Shown piece after piece: positions 1 to 5,296 of a DNA stretch of 5,340 nucleotides. The DNA is taken from positions 1-5,340 of the forward strand of contig JAPUIR010000243.1 in NCBI GenBank assembly GCA_027296805.1. The letters run 5' to 3'. A program made the translations under genes and the position numbers. Source of the DNA: Chloroflexota bacterium (GTDB lineage: Bacteria > Chloroflexota > Dehalococcoidia > Bin125). The notes under the pieces are model-generated. The model worked only from the letters and a program-made list of their open reading frames with translations. It was not told where the DNA came from and did not search any database. Numbering within the stretch: the first letter of the stretch is position 1; the number at the start of each line of letters is the position of its first letter.

Positions 1-1323
1 TACCAGCTGACGATGGTGGAGGCGTACCTGCGCGACGACCTCACCGATGAGGCCAGCTTCGAGCTAACGATCCGGCGGCTGCCCGCGCAGCGCAACTTTC
101 TTCTCTTGGCAGGCTTGGCGGAGGCCGTCGACTACCTCGAATCGCTGCGGTTCGAGAGGAGCGAGCTGGACCATCTGGCGTCGCTCGGACTCTTCTCCAA
201 CGCGCTGCTGTCCTACCTCGCGGACTTTCGGTTCAGCGGATCGCTGGACGCAGTCCCGGAGGGCACCCCAGTCTTCGCGGGCGCGCCTCTGCTGACCTTG
301 ACTGCCCCGCTGCCGCAAGCCCAATTGGTTGAGACGGTGCTGCTCAATCTGATCAGCAGCGGGACGATGCTGGCGTCGAAGGCTGCCCGGGTGATGGCGG
401 CGGCGCGGGGGCGGTCGTTGGTGGACTTTGGAGCGCGACGCACGCACGGCATCGATGCGGGGTTCATGGCCGCGCGCAGCCTCTACTTGGCCGGTTTCGA
501 CGCGACCTCCAACGTTGAGGCAGGGCGTCGCTACGGGATTCCGGTCTCCGGCACGATGGCGCACTCGTTCATCCAGGCCCATCCGTCGGAGCTCGACGCC
601 TTTCGTGCCTACGCCCGCGCCTACCCCCAAGGCACGCTGCTGGTCGACACGTACGAGACAGCGGGCGGGATCGCCAACCTGATCGCGCTACGTGATGAGC
701 TCGAACGTGACGAACTCGGGCAGGAGTTCCAGATTCGCTCGGTCCGGATCGACTCCGGCGACCTGGCCGCCGAGGCCTTCGCGTCGCGGGCCCAACTCGA
801 CGCGGCGGGGCTGGAGAGTGTGCAGATCGTGGCCAGCGGCGGCCTGGACGAGTACGGCATCGACGCGCTGCTCGGGGCAGCCGCGCCGATCGATGGGTTC
901 GGCGTAGGGACCAACGTGGGAACGTCGGCGGACGCGCCCAACTTGGAATCGGTCTACAAGCTGGTGGAGTTCGCGGGGTCGGGCCGCAGCAAGCGGTCGT
1001 CGGGCAAGGAGACGTTGCCGCACCGCAAGCAGGTCTTTCGCCGCTTCAGGGAGGGACACGCGATCGGCGACACGGTGGCGCTGCGGGAGGAGACGCTGGA
1101 GGGCACAGCGCTTCTGGAGCCGGTCATGCAAGGCGGGCGGGCAGCCGGGTCGATGGACTTGTCGCTGGACGCCGCACGCACCCGGGCAGCGGCGGGGCTT
1201 GCCGCTCTGCCGGACAATCTGCGTTCGCTCGACCCCAGCGACCCATATCCAGTGACGCTGAGCGAGGCCTTGCAGGAGGGGACCGCAGCGCCGCCCCCCC
1301 AAGGGGGGCGCGCCTCGGACTAG
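1..1323 (+). CDS. pncB: Nicotinate phosphoribosyltransferase, 5'-truncated by the window edge
   Basis: Joins nicotinate and PRPP, with ATP hydrolysis, to give nicotinate mononucleotide in the cytosolic Preiss-Handler NAD salvage pathway. The frame is open from base 1 (YQLT precedes the Met at base 13), and YQLTM is the usual N-terminal family motif, so the true start lies about ten codons upstream and the Met at 13 is internal. Numbering from that Met, I see VDFGARRTHG (137-146), the SGTMAHSF loop with the His (184) that the family autophosphorylates, VDTYET (211-216), RIDSGD (245-250), ASGGLDE (274-280) and GFGVGT (295-300), the phosphate-binding segments of the type II PRTase barrel. The 440 visible residues fit the full family length. 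The last residues (APPPQGGRASD) are low complexity and encoded by a GC hairpin. It converges on the minus-strand operon and shows no link to it. Family assignment is secure. Confidence 0.95.
   Translation, partial: YQLTMVEAYLRDDLTDEASFELTIRRLPAQRNFLLLAGLAEAVDYLESLRFERSELDHLASLGLFSNALLSYLADFRFSGSLDAVPEGTPVFAGAPLLTLTAPLPQAQLVETVLLNLISSGTMLASKAARVMAAARGRSLVDFGARRTHGIDAGFMAARSLYLAGFDATSNVEAGRRYGIPVSGTMAHSFIQAHPSELDAFRAYARAYPQGTLLVDTYETAGGIANLIALRDELERDELGQEFQIRSVRIDSGDLAAEAFASRAQLDAAGLESVQIVASGGLDEYGIDALLGAAAPIDGFGVGTNVGTSADAPNLESVYKLVEFAGSGRSKRSSGKETLPHRKQVFRRFREGHAIGDTVALREETLEGTALLEPVMQGGRAAGSMDLSLDAARTRAAAGLAALPDNLRSLDPSDPYPVTLSEALQEGTAAPPPQGGRASD
1292..1310. repeat. GC hairpin at the 3' end of pncB
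   Basis: CGCCCCCC and GGGGGGCG form a perfect 8-bp stem around a CAA loop, 10 bases before the pncB stop codon. It is very stable for its size but no T-tract follows on either strand, so it is at most a weak or factor-assisted terminator element. It could equally be a chance product of the Pro-Pro-Pro-Gln-Gly-Gly codons. Confidence 0.45.
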
Positions 1324-1400
1324 CGTCCCAGGGGGAGCGGGCCCGACCGCGCAGAGTACCGCGATGGCACCACAGCACGACCGGGCCCGGAACTCGAAAG

Positions 1401-1464
1401 CCGCAACGTCGTAAACGGGGCGGCGCACGGGATGCGGATGCGCCTGCCACCACGACAGTTGCGG
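1401..1464. other. Two-tier imperfect stem-loop between convergent genes, candidate bidirectional terminator
   Basis: The outer stem pairs 1401-1412 with 1452-1464 (12 bp, one bulged A at 1457). The inner stem pairs 1419-1427 with 1439-1448 (9 bp, one bulged T at 1445) and closes an 11-base loop. A small internal loop (6 and 3 bases) separates them, giving about 21 pairs in 64 bases. It lies in the non-coding gap 1324-1521, where pncB and the minus-strand operon converge. No T-tract follows on either strand, so it is not a textbook intrinsic terminator; a U-less terminator, an mRNA 3'-end stabiliser or a small structured RNA are all possible. The pairing is read directly; the function is inferred. 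Confidence 0.4.
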
Positions 1465-1470
1465 GAGTTC

Positions 1471-1495
1471 ACCCCCCGTTTGGTAGACCCCCCGT
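1471..1495. repeat. Short C-rich direct repeat (ACCCCCCGT twice)
   Basis: The nonamer ACCCCCCGT occurs at 1471-1479 and again at 1487-1495, a 16-base period, in the gap between the two converging transcription units and just after the stem-loop at 1401-1464. On the minus strand it reads ACGGGGGGT twice, downstream of the winged-helix gene. I do not recognise it as a known site. Two copies only, in GC-rich DNA. Confidence 0.35.
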
Positions 1496-1521
1496 CGTCA
1501 ATGGCGTGACGGCCCGTCCCA

Positions 1522-1770
1522 TCAAGCGGGTGGAATTGTGATCTGGCGGCCAGTGGCGCTCAGCCGGTAGACCCTGCGCGGCGGATCCGTCTCGAAGTCC
1601 ATGCGCATGAGGACCACGCGACGCTGCAGGAGGCCGGCCAGCGCTGAATCGATGGAGCGGACGGGGCGACGGCAGGAGCGCGCCAGCCCGTCGCGGTCGA
1701 GAGGGCCGGCCCGCAGAGCCGCCAGGATCGCGAGTTCACGTGCGCCAGCCGGACGATTCTCTCTGCGCAC
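1522..1770 (-). CDS. Small winged-helix DNA-binding protein (82 aa)
   Basis: Probable transcriptional regulator, or a DNA-binding accessory protein, consisting only of a winged helix. Helix 1 spans about residues 11-21 (RELAILAALRA), helix 2 about 25-33, and the likely recognition helix about 36-49 (PVRSIDSALAGLLQ). A beta wing follows at 50-74, ending in the VYRLSATGR pattern typical of MarR/PadR-like wings. No ligand domain or dimerisation helices are visible. The GTG start at 1770 is preceded by GAGGG (1781-1777) with a 6-base spacer, and this Shine-Dalgarno overlaps the TGA of the methyltransferase, so translation is probably coupled. No start further upstream is possible in this frame, because the preceding codons run into that same TGA: the two genes share one frame with a single stop between them. 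It is the last gene of the minus-strand operon and may regulate it. Fold fairly clear, target unknown. Confidence 0.65.
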   Translation of the reverse strand: MRRENRPAGARELAILAALRAGPLDRDGLARSCRRPVRSIDSALAGLLQRRVVLMRMDFETDPPRRVYRLSATGRQITIPPA

Positions 1771-1779
1771 AGGCCGCCC

Positions 1780-2604
1780 TCAGCCGGGACGCTGCCCGAT
1801 GCCTTCGACATGGACAAAGGTGAAGAAGGCGTCGGGCTCGCGGGCCCATTCCCGCCAGCCGCGCGCGATGGTGTCGAGGTCCTCCTGCGACGCCAGCCCG
1901 TGGCGCAGGGCCTGTTCGCCGACGGTGGAGCGCAGAATCCGCTCCGACCAGGAGTCGCCCCAGTTCAGGATCGCGTCCCGCTCCGTGAAGGTCCAGGTTG
2001 ACGTCGTGATCGCGATCTCGCTGAAACCCGCCGCAGAGAGCCAGGACGGGATGCGACGCCCCGCATCGGCGTCGGCGCCGTTGCGTTCCGCCACCTGATG
2101 GTAGATCTGCAGGAATCGCTCGATGCGGGGATCCTTCGGCCAGGCCACCATCGTGCCGTAGTCGGCGTCCCGCACCGCGACGCAGGCTCCCGGTTTAAGT
2201 ACGCGTTGCATCTCGCTCAGCGCGTCGACGGGCGCCGTCAGGTGCTGCAAAACCTGATGGGCGTAAGCGACATCGAACGAGGCGTCCGCGAAAGGCAGGG
2301 CGTACACGCTCGCCCTCGAGAGCTCTACGTCGTCGCGCTGCTCACGGCGCGCGTGGGCGCGCGCCTCGCGCAAGATGCCGCCCGCCGGGTCGATCGCGAC
2401 CACGCCACCCGGGGCGACGTAGCGAGCGAGCCCCGTCGTGATGGTGCCGGGGCCGCAGCCCACATCGAGCAAACGCATCCCGGCTTGGAGGCGGGGCAGG
2501 AGGAACGCGGCCGCCTCTTCCGCCGTGCGACGAGCGTGCTGCTGAACCACGGAGTCATCGTGGCCGTGGATGTAGACGTTTGAGTCGGCAGCCGTGTCGC
2601 TCAC
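1780..2604 (-). CDS. Class I SAM-dependent methyltransferase (UbiE/Methyltransf_11-like)
   Basis: Cytosolic 274-residue enzyme that should transfer a methyl group from S-adenosylmethionine to a small molecule; the substrate is unknown. The Rossmann core shows motif I LLDVGCGPGTIT (45-56), an acidic residue after strand 2 (VAIDPAGG, D72), the LPFADASFDVAYAHQVLQHL segment (103-122) and EMQRVLKPGACVAVRD (131-146). The N-terminal YIHGHDDSVVQQHARRTAE is characteristic of a common actinobacterial subgroup. The C-terminal half (about 150-270) is the usual lid/substrate region, ending in EPDAFFTFVHVEG. The start is GTG at 2604, 18 bases after the SDR stop, with only a weak GCGAG as Shine-Dalgarno, so coupling to SDR translation is likely. 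It is often annotated as a ubiquinone/menaquinone methyltransferase, but the rest of such a pathway is absent here and that name would overreach. With an SDR upstream, tailoring of one shared metabolite is a reasonable inference. Confidence 0.9.
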   Translation of the reverse strand: MSDTAADSNVYIHGHDDSVVQQHARRTAEEAAAFLLPRLQAGMRLLDVGCGPGTITTGLARYVAPGGVVAIDPAGGILREARAHARREQRDDVELSRASVYALPFADASFDVAYAHQVLQHLTAPVDALSEMQRVLKPGACVAVRDADYGTMVAWPKDPRIERFLQIYHQVAERNGADADAGRRIPSWLSAAGFSEIAITTSTWTFTERDAILNWGDSWSERILRSTVGEQALRHGLASQEDLDTIARGWREWAREPDAFFTFVHVEGIGQRPG

Positions 2605-2622
2605 GGCTCGCAGCGTACCCGC

Positions 2623-3360
2623 TCAGCTGGTCATGCCTCCGTCGATCAGGAACTCGGCGCCGCTGCAGTAGGAACTCTCGTCGGAGGCAAGGAAAAGGGC
2701 GAGTTTGGCGACCTCGTCCGCCTCGGCGACCCGCCCCAATGGGATGCGTCGGTTGAAGGCGTCGAGGCCGCCGGAGTCGATGCCGGGCACCTGCTGCAGC
2801 ATGGCGGTGTCGATCAGGCCGGGGTGAATTGAGTTGACCCGGATGCCGTGCTGGCCCAGCTCTTGCGCGGCCGATTTCGTCATGCCCCGCACGGCCCACT
2901 TGCTGGCGCCGTAGGCGATTGAGCCCCGACCGCCCCGCAAGCCCGCGATCGAGGAGATGTTCACGATCGATCCGGCGCCGTTGTCGATCATCACAGGAGC
3001 GACGTGTTTCATCCCCAGGAAGACACCCACCTGGTTCACGTCGATGATGCGGCGGTAGTCCTCCAGCGGCATCTCCGTCAGGGAGCCCGACATGTAGATG
3101 CCCGCGTTGTTGACCAGGACGTCGATTTTGCCGTGCTGCCCGACGACTTCCTGCACGATGGTGCGCCACTCGTCCTCGCTGGTGACGTCCTGGTGCAGAT
3201 AGGTGCCCCCGATCGCCGCAGCGATCTCGTTGCCTTCCTTGTCGAGCACGTCGGTCAACACGACCGCGGCGCCCTCGGATGCGAACAGGGTGGCCTCCGC
3301 GGCCCCCTGCCCTCGCGCGCCGCCGGTGACTAGCGCCACCCTCCCGTCCAGCCTGCCCAT
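2623..3360 (-). CDS. Short-chain dehydrogenase/reductase, 3-alpha/20-beta-hydroxysteroid dehydrogenase-like
   Basis: Classical SDR of 245 residues, a normal length, expected to oxidise or reduce an alcohol/ketone with NAD(H). Visible motifs are the cofactor glycine motif TGGARGQG (12-19), the acidic residue after strand 2 that favours NAD over NADP (D37 in VLTDVLD), QDV (57-59), NNAG (84-87), and the full tetrad N109, S137, Y150, K154 (YGASK), followed by HPG (179-181). From memory, its wording (MGRLDGRVALVTGGARGQGA, NISSIAGLRG, GASKWAVRGM) is close to the Streptomyces 20-beta-hydroxysteroid dehydrogenase, but such proteins are also labelled glucose 1-dehydrogenase, so the substrate is open. 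The ATG at 3360 is chosen because the SDR fold begins there and a strong AGGAGG lies 8 bases upstream; the frame stays open further up only as a shadow of the sigma gene. First gene of the operon with the methyltransferase and winged-helix genes. Confidence 0.93.
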   Translation of the reverse strand: MGRLDGRVALVTGGARGQGAAEATLFASEGAAVVLTDVLDKEGNEIAAAIGGTYLHQDVTSEDEWRTIVQEVVGQHGKIDVLVNNAGIYMSGSLTEMPLEDYRRIIDVNQVGVFLGMKHVAPVMIDNGAGSIVNISSIAGLRGGRGSIAYGASKWAVRGMTKSAAQELGQHGIRVNSIHPGLIDTAMLQQVPGIDSGGLDAFNRRIPLGRVAEADEVAKLALFLASDESSYCSGAEFLIDGGMTS

Positions 3361-3362
3361 AG

Positions 3363-3396
3363 TCGGACCTCCTCCATCGTCTCTGTGGAGGTCCGA
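3363..3396 (-). promoter_or_regulatory. Inverted repeat that buries the SDR ribosome-binding site
   Basis: Reading the minus strand, TCGGACCTCC (3396-3387) is followed by 14 bases and then by its perfect reverse complement GGAGGTCCGA (3372-3363), which ends two bases before the SDR ATG at 3360. The 3' arm contains most of the AGGAGG Shine-Dalgarno and the 5' arm carries the matching anti-Shine-Dalgarno ACCUCC. In RNA this gives a 10-bp, mostly GC stem that would hide the ribosome-binding site. In DNA the same symmetry could be an operator for a dimeric repressor, possibly the winged-helix protein at the end of the operon. The repeat is read directly; which of the two roles applies is inference. 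Confidence 0.6.
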
Positions 3397-3439
3397 GGCT
3401 AGTGCACGCAGCGCCCGCCGTCTCAGGGGCAGAGCGCGC

Positions 3440-3467
3440 AGTATGGGGCGGGGCCAGACGCTCCTAA
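3440..3467 (-). promoter_or_regulatory. Weak candidate promoter for the SDR operon
   Basis: On the minus strand TTAGGA (3467-3462) and CATACT (3445-3440) are 16 bases apart and resemble -35 and -10 boxes, four of six bases matching in the -10. The -35 overlaps the sigma gene stop codon. Transcription from here would include the whole SDR leader hairpin. The match is poor and the 103-base gap contains no clear terminator, so read-through from the sigma gene is a real alternative. Confidence 0.2.
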
Positions 3468-4987
3468 TCCTGGCACTGCGGGAGCGCGAAGGTGTAGAAG
3501 GGATGGACCCCGGCTGAGGTGTTGACCGCAGGGAAGGCGTTCTTCCAGCACCCCTGCCGAGGCGGCTTCTCTTCCGCGATCGGCGTGACCTCGCCGTCTT
3601 GGGGAACGCTGGGAGGCTCCGCAGGCGGGAGCACGACGGGTGTCCCCTCCAGATCGCCCCCTGAGGGGCGGGCGCCATTCGGCGTCTCTGCGACGAGTGG
3701 CGGATCGGGTGGGCAGCAGACAACGGTCGGATCCGTTGGGTCGAAGAACGACGCGGGCGGGCTCTGGAGCGATGCAGCAGGCGCATCCGGGACGGTGAGC
3801 AGGGGATCGCCCCTGCCCGACGGCGGCTCGAAGCCAAGACCGAACACCGGCGGCGAGGCGACCGGCAGCAGCCCGATGGCCGCGCCAAATCTCGGGCTGA
3901 GGCCTGGCAGGGAGGCCGAAGCCTCCGTCGAGCGATCCGTCGAGCCCCCGCTGAAGACTGAGAAAAAGAGAATCGCGACCATGACGACCAGCGCGCCCAG
4001 CGGTACCAAGCCCGCGCCGAGCGCGAACGACATGATCTGCGAGAGGCCGTTGGAGGCGGCCGTCGCGGGCGTCGACGCGGAGGATGCCTGCGCCCCGACG
4101 GAGGCACCGCTGCCCACTCCGGAACTGGCACCGGCGCTGCCGCCGGCACTGGCCCCGGCGTTGGCCGCGACCGCGCCCGCCACGACCTTGCCGCGCAGAG
4201 CCGCGGGCACTGCAATCAGGGCGAGGCCCGCGAGCCCCGCGAAGAGCGCCTCGGGAGCAACTAGGTGCTGCTCCCGGGCCGAACAGACGGAGCAGCCTCG
4301 GATGTGACGCTGAATCCGGTTGCGGGTGCGACGATCGAGCGGCGCGGGCTGCGCGCTGATCGCGTCCAGCTCGTTGCAGCGATCGCGGCTGCGCAGGAGG
4401 AGGACTGCGCCGACGGATTCCGCGAGGGCGGTCCGCAGCCGCGACAAACGGGTGTACATGGCACCTCGCGTGATGCCGAGGGCGTCGGCGAGTTCCTCGG
4501 CCGGCATTCCCTGGCGCACATGCATATCCAAGAGGGCGTAGTCGCCGGGGCTCAGCCCCGTCGCCGCGCCCCAGACAAGATCCGCCAGCTCCCGACGCTG
4601 CGCGAGGCGTTCGGGATTGCTGTCGGTGTGTTCGTCGACGGCGGTGAAGCTGATCGTCTGAGCGCCGTCGGCGGCGATCTGCCGCCGCCCGTGACGTTGT
4701 TCGTCGATCGCGGCGTTGCGTGCGACGGTGAAGAGCCAGGCCTTGAAGTGGGTCGGTGCACGGCCATCGGAGAGCTGCTCCCAGGCGTTGACGTAGGTGC
4801 CTTGCACGACGTCGGCCGCGAGATCGGCATCGCGCACAATACGGATCGCGAAATCGTAGAGCGCGTCGGCGTGACGGTCGTAGAGGGCGGCGAACGCGGC
4901 ACGGTCGCCGCCGGTCGCCGCCGCGACCAGCTCCGTATCGGACTGGGCAGCGAGTTGGGATGGGTTCGGAGGGGATGCGGTGGTCAT
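3464..4987 (-). CDS. ECF sigma factor fused to a zinc-finger module, a transmembrane anchor and a Pro-rich extracytoplasmic tail
   Basis: A 507-residue protein expected to direct RNA polymerase to a stress or signal regulon from a membrane-tethered state. Sigma region 2 spans about 15-100 (ALYDRHADALYDFAIRIV, DVVQGTYVNAW, FKAWLFTVARNAAIDEQ). Region 4 spans about 130-192 with its helix-turn-helix at MPAEELADALGITRGAMYTRL. Next come C204 and HIRGCSVC (H228, C232, C235), the HxxxCxxC signature of zinc-binding anti-sigma domains. After a mildly hydrophobic stretch (247-264) there is a Gly/Ala/Ser linker (about 270-314), a strong membrane helix (about 322-346, GLVPLGALVVMVAILFF), and a Pro-rich tail with C424, C425, C480 and C505. 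Ordinary ECF factors are about 170-200 residues. The ATG at 4987 has GAGGTGG just upstream; longer starts add only low-complexity sequence. The usual QE after DVV is QG here. No separate anti-sigma gene is visible, which fits an internal one. It resembles the ECF groups with C-terminal zinc-finger and membrane extensions (from memory, around ECF52/53); the exact group is unassigned. Confidence 0.9.
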   Translation of the reverse strand: MTTASPPNPSQLAAQSDTELVAAATGGDRAAFAALYDRHADALYDFAIRIVRDADLAADVVQGTYVNAWEQLSDGRAPTHFKAWLFTVARNAAIDEQRHGRRQIAADGAQTISFTAVDEHTDSNPERLAQRRELADLVWGAATGLSPGDYALLDMHVRQGMPAEELADALGITRGAMYTRLSRLRTALAESVGAVLLLRSRDRCNELDAISAQPAPLDRRTRNRIQRHIRGCSVCSAREQHLVAPEALFAGLAGLALIAVPAALRGKVVAGAVAANAGASAGGSAGASSGVGSGASVGAQASSASTPATAASNGLSQIMSFALGAGLVPLGALVVMVAILFFSVFSGGSTDRSTEASASLPGLSPRFGAAIGLLPVASPPVFGLGFEPPSGRGDPLLTVPDAPAASLQSPPASFFDPTDPTVVCCPPDPPLVAETPNGARPSGGDLEGTPVVLPPAEPPSVPQDGEVTPIAEEKPPRQGCWKNAFPAVNTSAGVHPFYTFALPQCQD

Positions 4988-5049
4988 GGCGCCACCTCGG
5001 CGGCCTGACACCCCAGGGGCATCCTCTGCAAGACAGGGCAAGAAGACAC
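4984..5049 (-). CDS. Possible 21-residue leader peptide coupled to the sigma gene
   Basis: On the minus strand a strong GGAGG (5061-5057) sits 7 bases before a GTG at 5049. That codon opens a 21-residue frame beginning MSSCPVLQRMPLGC, and its TGA overlaps the sigma ATG in the four-base ATGA arrangement typical of translational coupling. The peptide has two cysteines, at 4 and 14. The frame also stays open upstream to 5307, but that longer version is low complexity and has no comparable ribosome-binding site. The Shine-Dalgarno and the overlap are direct observations; that the peptide is made, or that it controls sigma synthesis, is inference. Confidence 0.35.
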   Translation of the reverse strand: MSSCPVLQRMPLGCQAAEVAP

Positions 5050-5177
5050 GTCCGCACCTCCGTGCGTCACGCGACACTGCCTCACTGCGTCTAACTGGAG
5101 CGTCGGCGCCCTTGCCTTGGTGGTGTCTCCAGCCACAACCCGGAGAGTCCACAGGCGCCGACTTACGGCGGAGTTCG

Positions 5178-5207
5178 ACCTTACGCCGCGAGCACACGAG
5201 TCGTCAA
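5178..5207 (-). promoter_or_regulatory. Candidate housekeeping-type promoter for the sigma gene
   Basis: On the minus strand TTGACG (5207-5202) matches five of six bases of the -35 consensus and is followed, 18 bases on, by TAAGGT (5183-5178), which keeps the T, A and final T of a -10 box. Transcription would start near 5171 and give a leader of about 180 bases that contains the 21-codon ORF. I see no clear ECF-type GAAC...CGTC pair in the right place, so autoregulation is not shown by the sequence. No better candidate was found between 5178 and 4988. Confidence 0.4.
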
Positions 5208-5241
5208 GTTCGTGTCTCGTGCAACTAACTCCGGAAGGCGC

Positions 5242-5268
5242 GCAGCCGTGTCCATACGACACGGCTGC
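5242..5268. repeat. Perfect 11-bp hairpin upstream of the sigma gene
   Basis: GCAGCCGTGTC (5242-5252) and GACACGGCTGC (5258-5268) are perfect reverse complements around a five-base CATAC loop. The hairpin lies about 35 bases upstream of the candidate -35 box of the sigma gene. It could be the terminator of a minus-strand gene that lies beyond the window, although no T-tract follows, or a protein-binding palindrome. No coding sequence is supported between 5050 and 5340. Confidence 0.5.
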
Positions 5269-5296
5269 CGCTGCGTGGGATGAACACCTGTCACAT

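Noticed and set aside
1338..1390. Two copies of the palindrome CGGGCCCG (1338-1345 and 1382-1389)
   Set aside because: Short self-complementary GC palindromes are expected by chance in DNA of this composition; noted only as part of the convergent intergenic region.
688..1428. Long minus-strand frame antisense to pncB
   Set aside because: Arg/Pro-rich shadow of a conserved gene, typical of GC-rich DNA.
2623..4215. A 530-codon open frame that contains the SDR at its C-terminal end
   Set aside because: Residues upstream of the SDR start are Arg/Pro/Ser-rich low complexity and antisense or out of frame to the sigma gene. The strong Shine-Dalgarno and the SDR N-terminus place the start at 3360.
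3519..4307. Long plus-strand frame antisense to the sigma gene tail
   Set aside because: Composition is that of a reverse-complement shadow (Gly/Ser/Pro/Ala), with no domain. The sigma frame carries clear motifs.
5166..5190. GTTCGACC resembling a tRNA T-loop
   Set aside because: The flanking bases do not form the T stem and no acceptor or anticodon stem is present.
4988..5197. A 70-residue N-terminal extension of the sigma factor
   Set aside because: It has no recognisable domain or matching ribosome-binding site, would overlap the candidate promoter, and a good Shine-Dalgarno lies just before the ATG at 4987.
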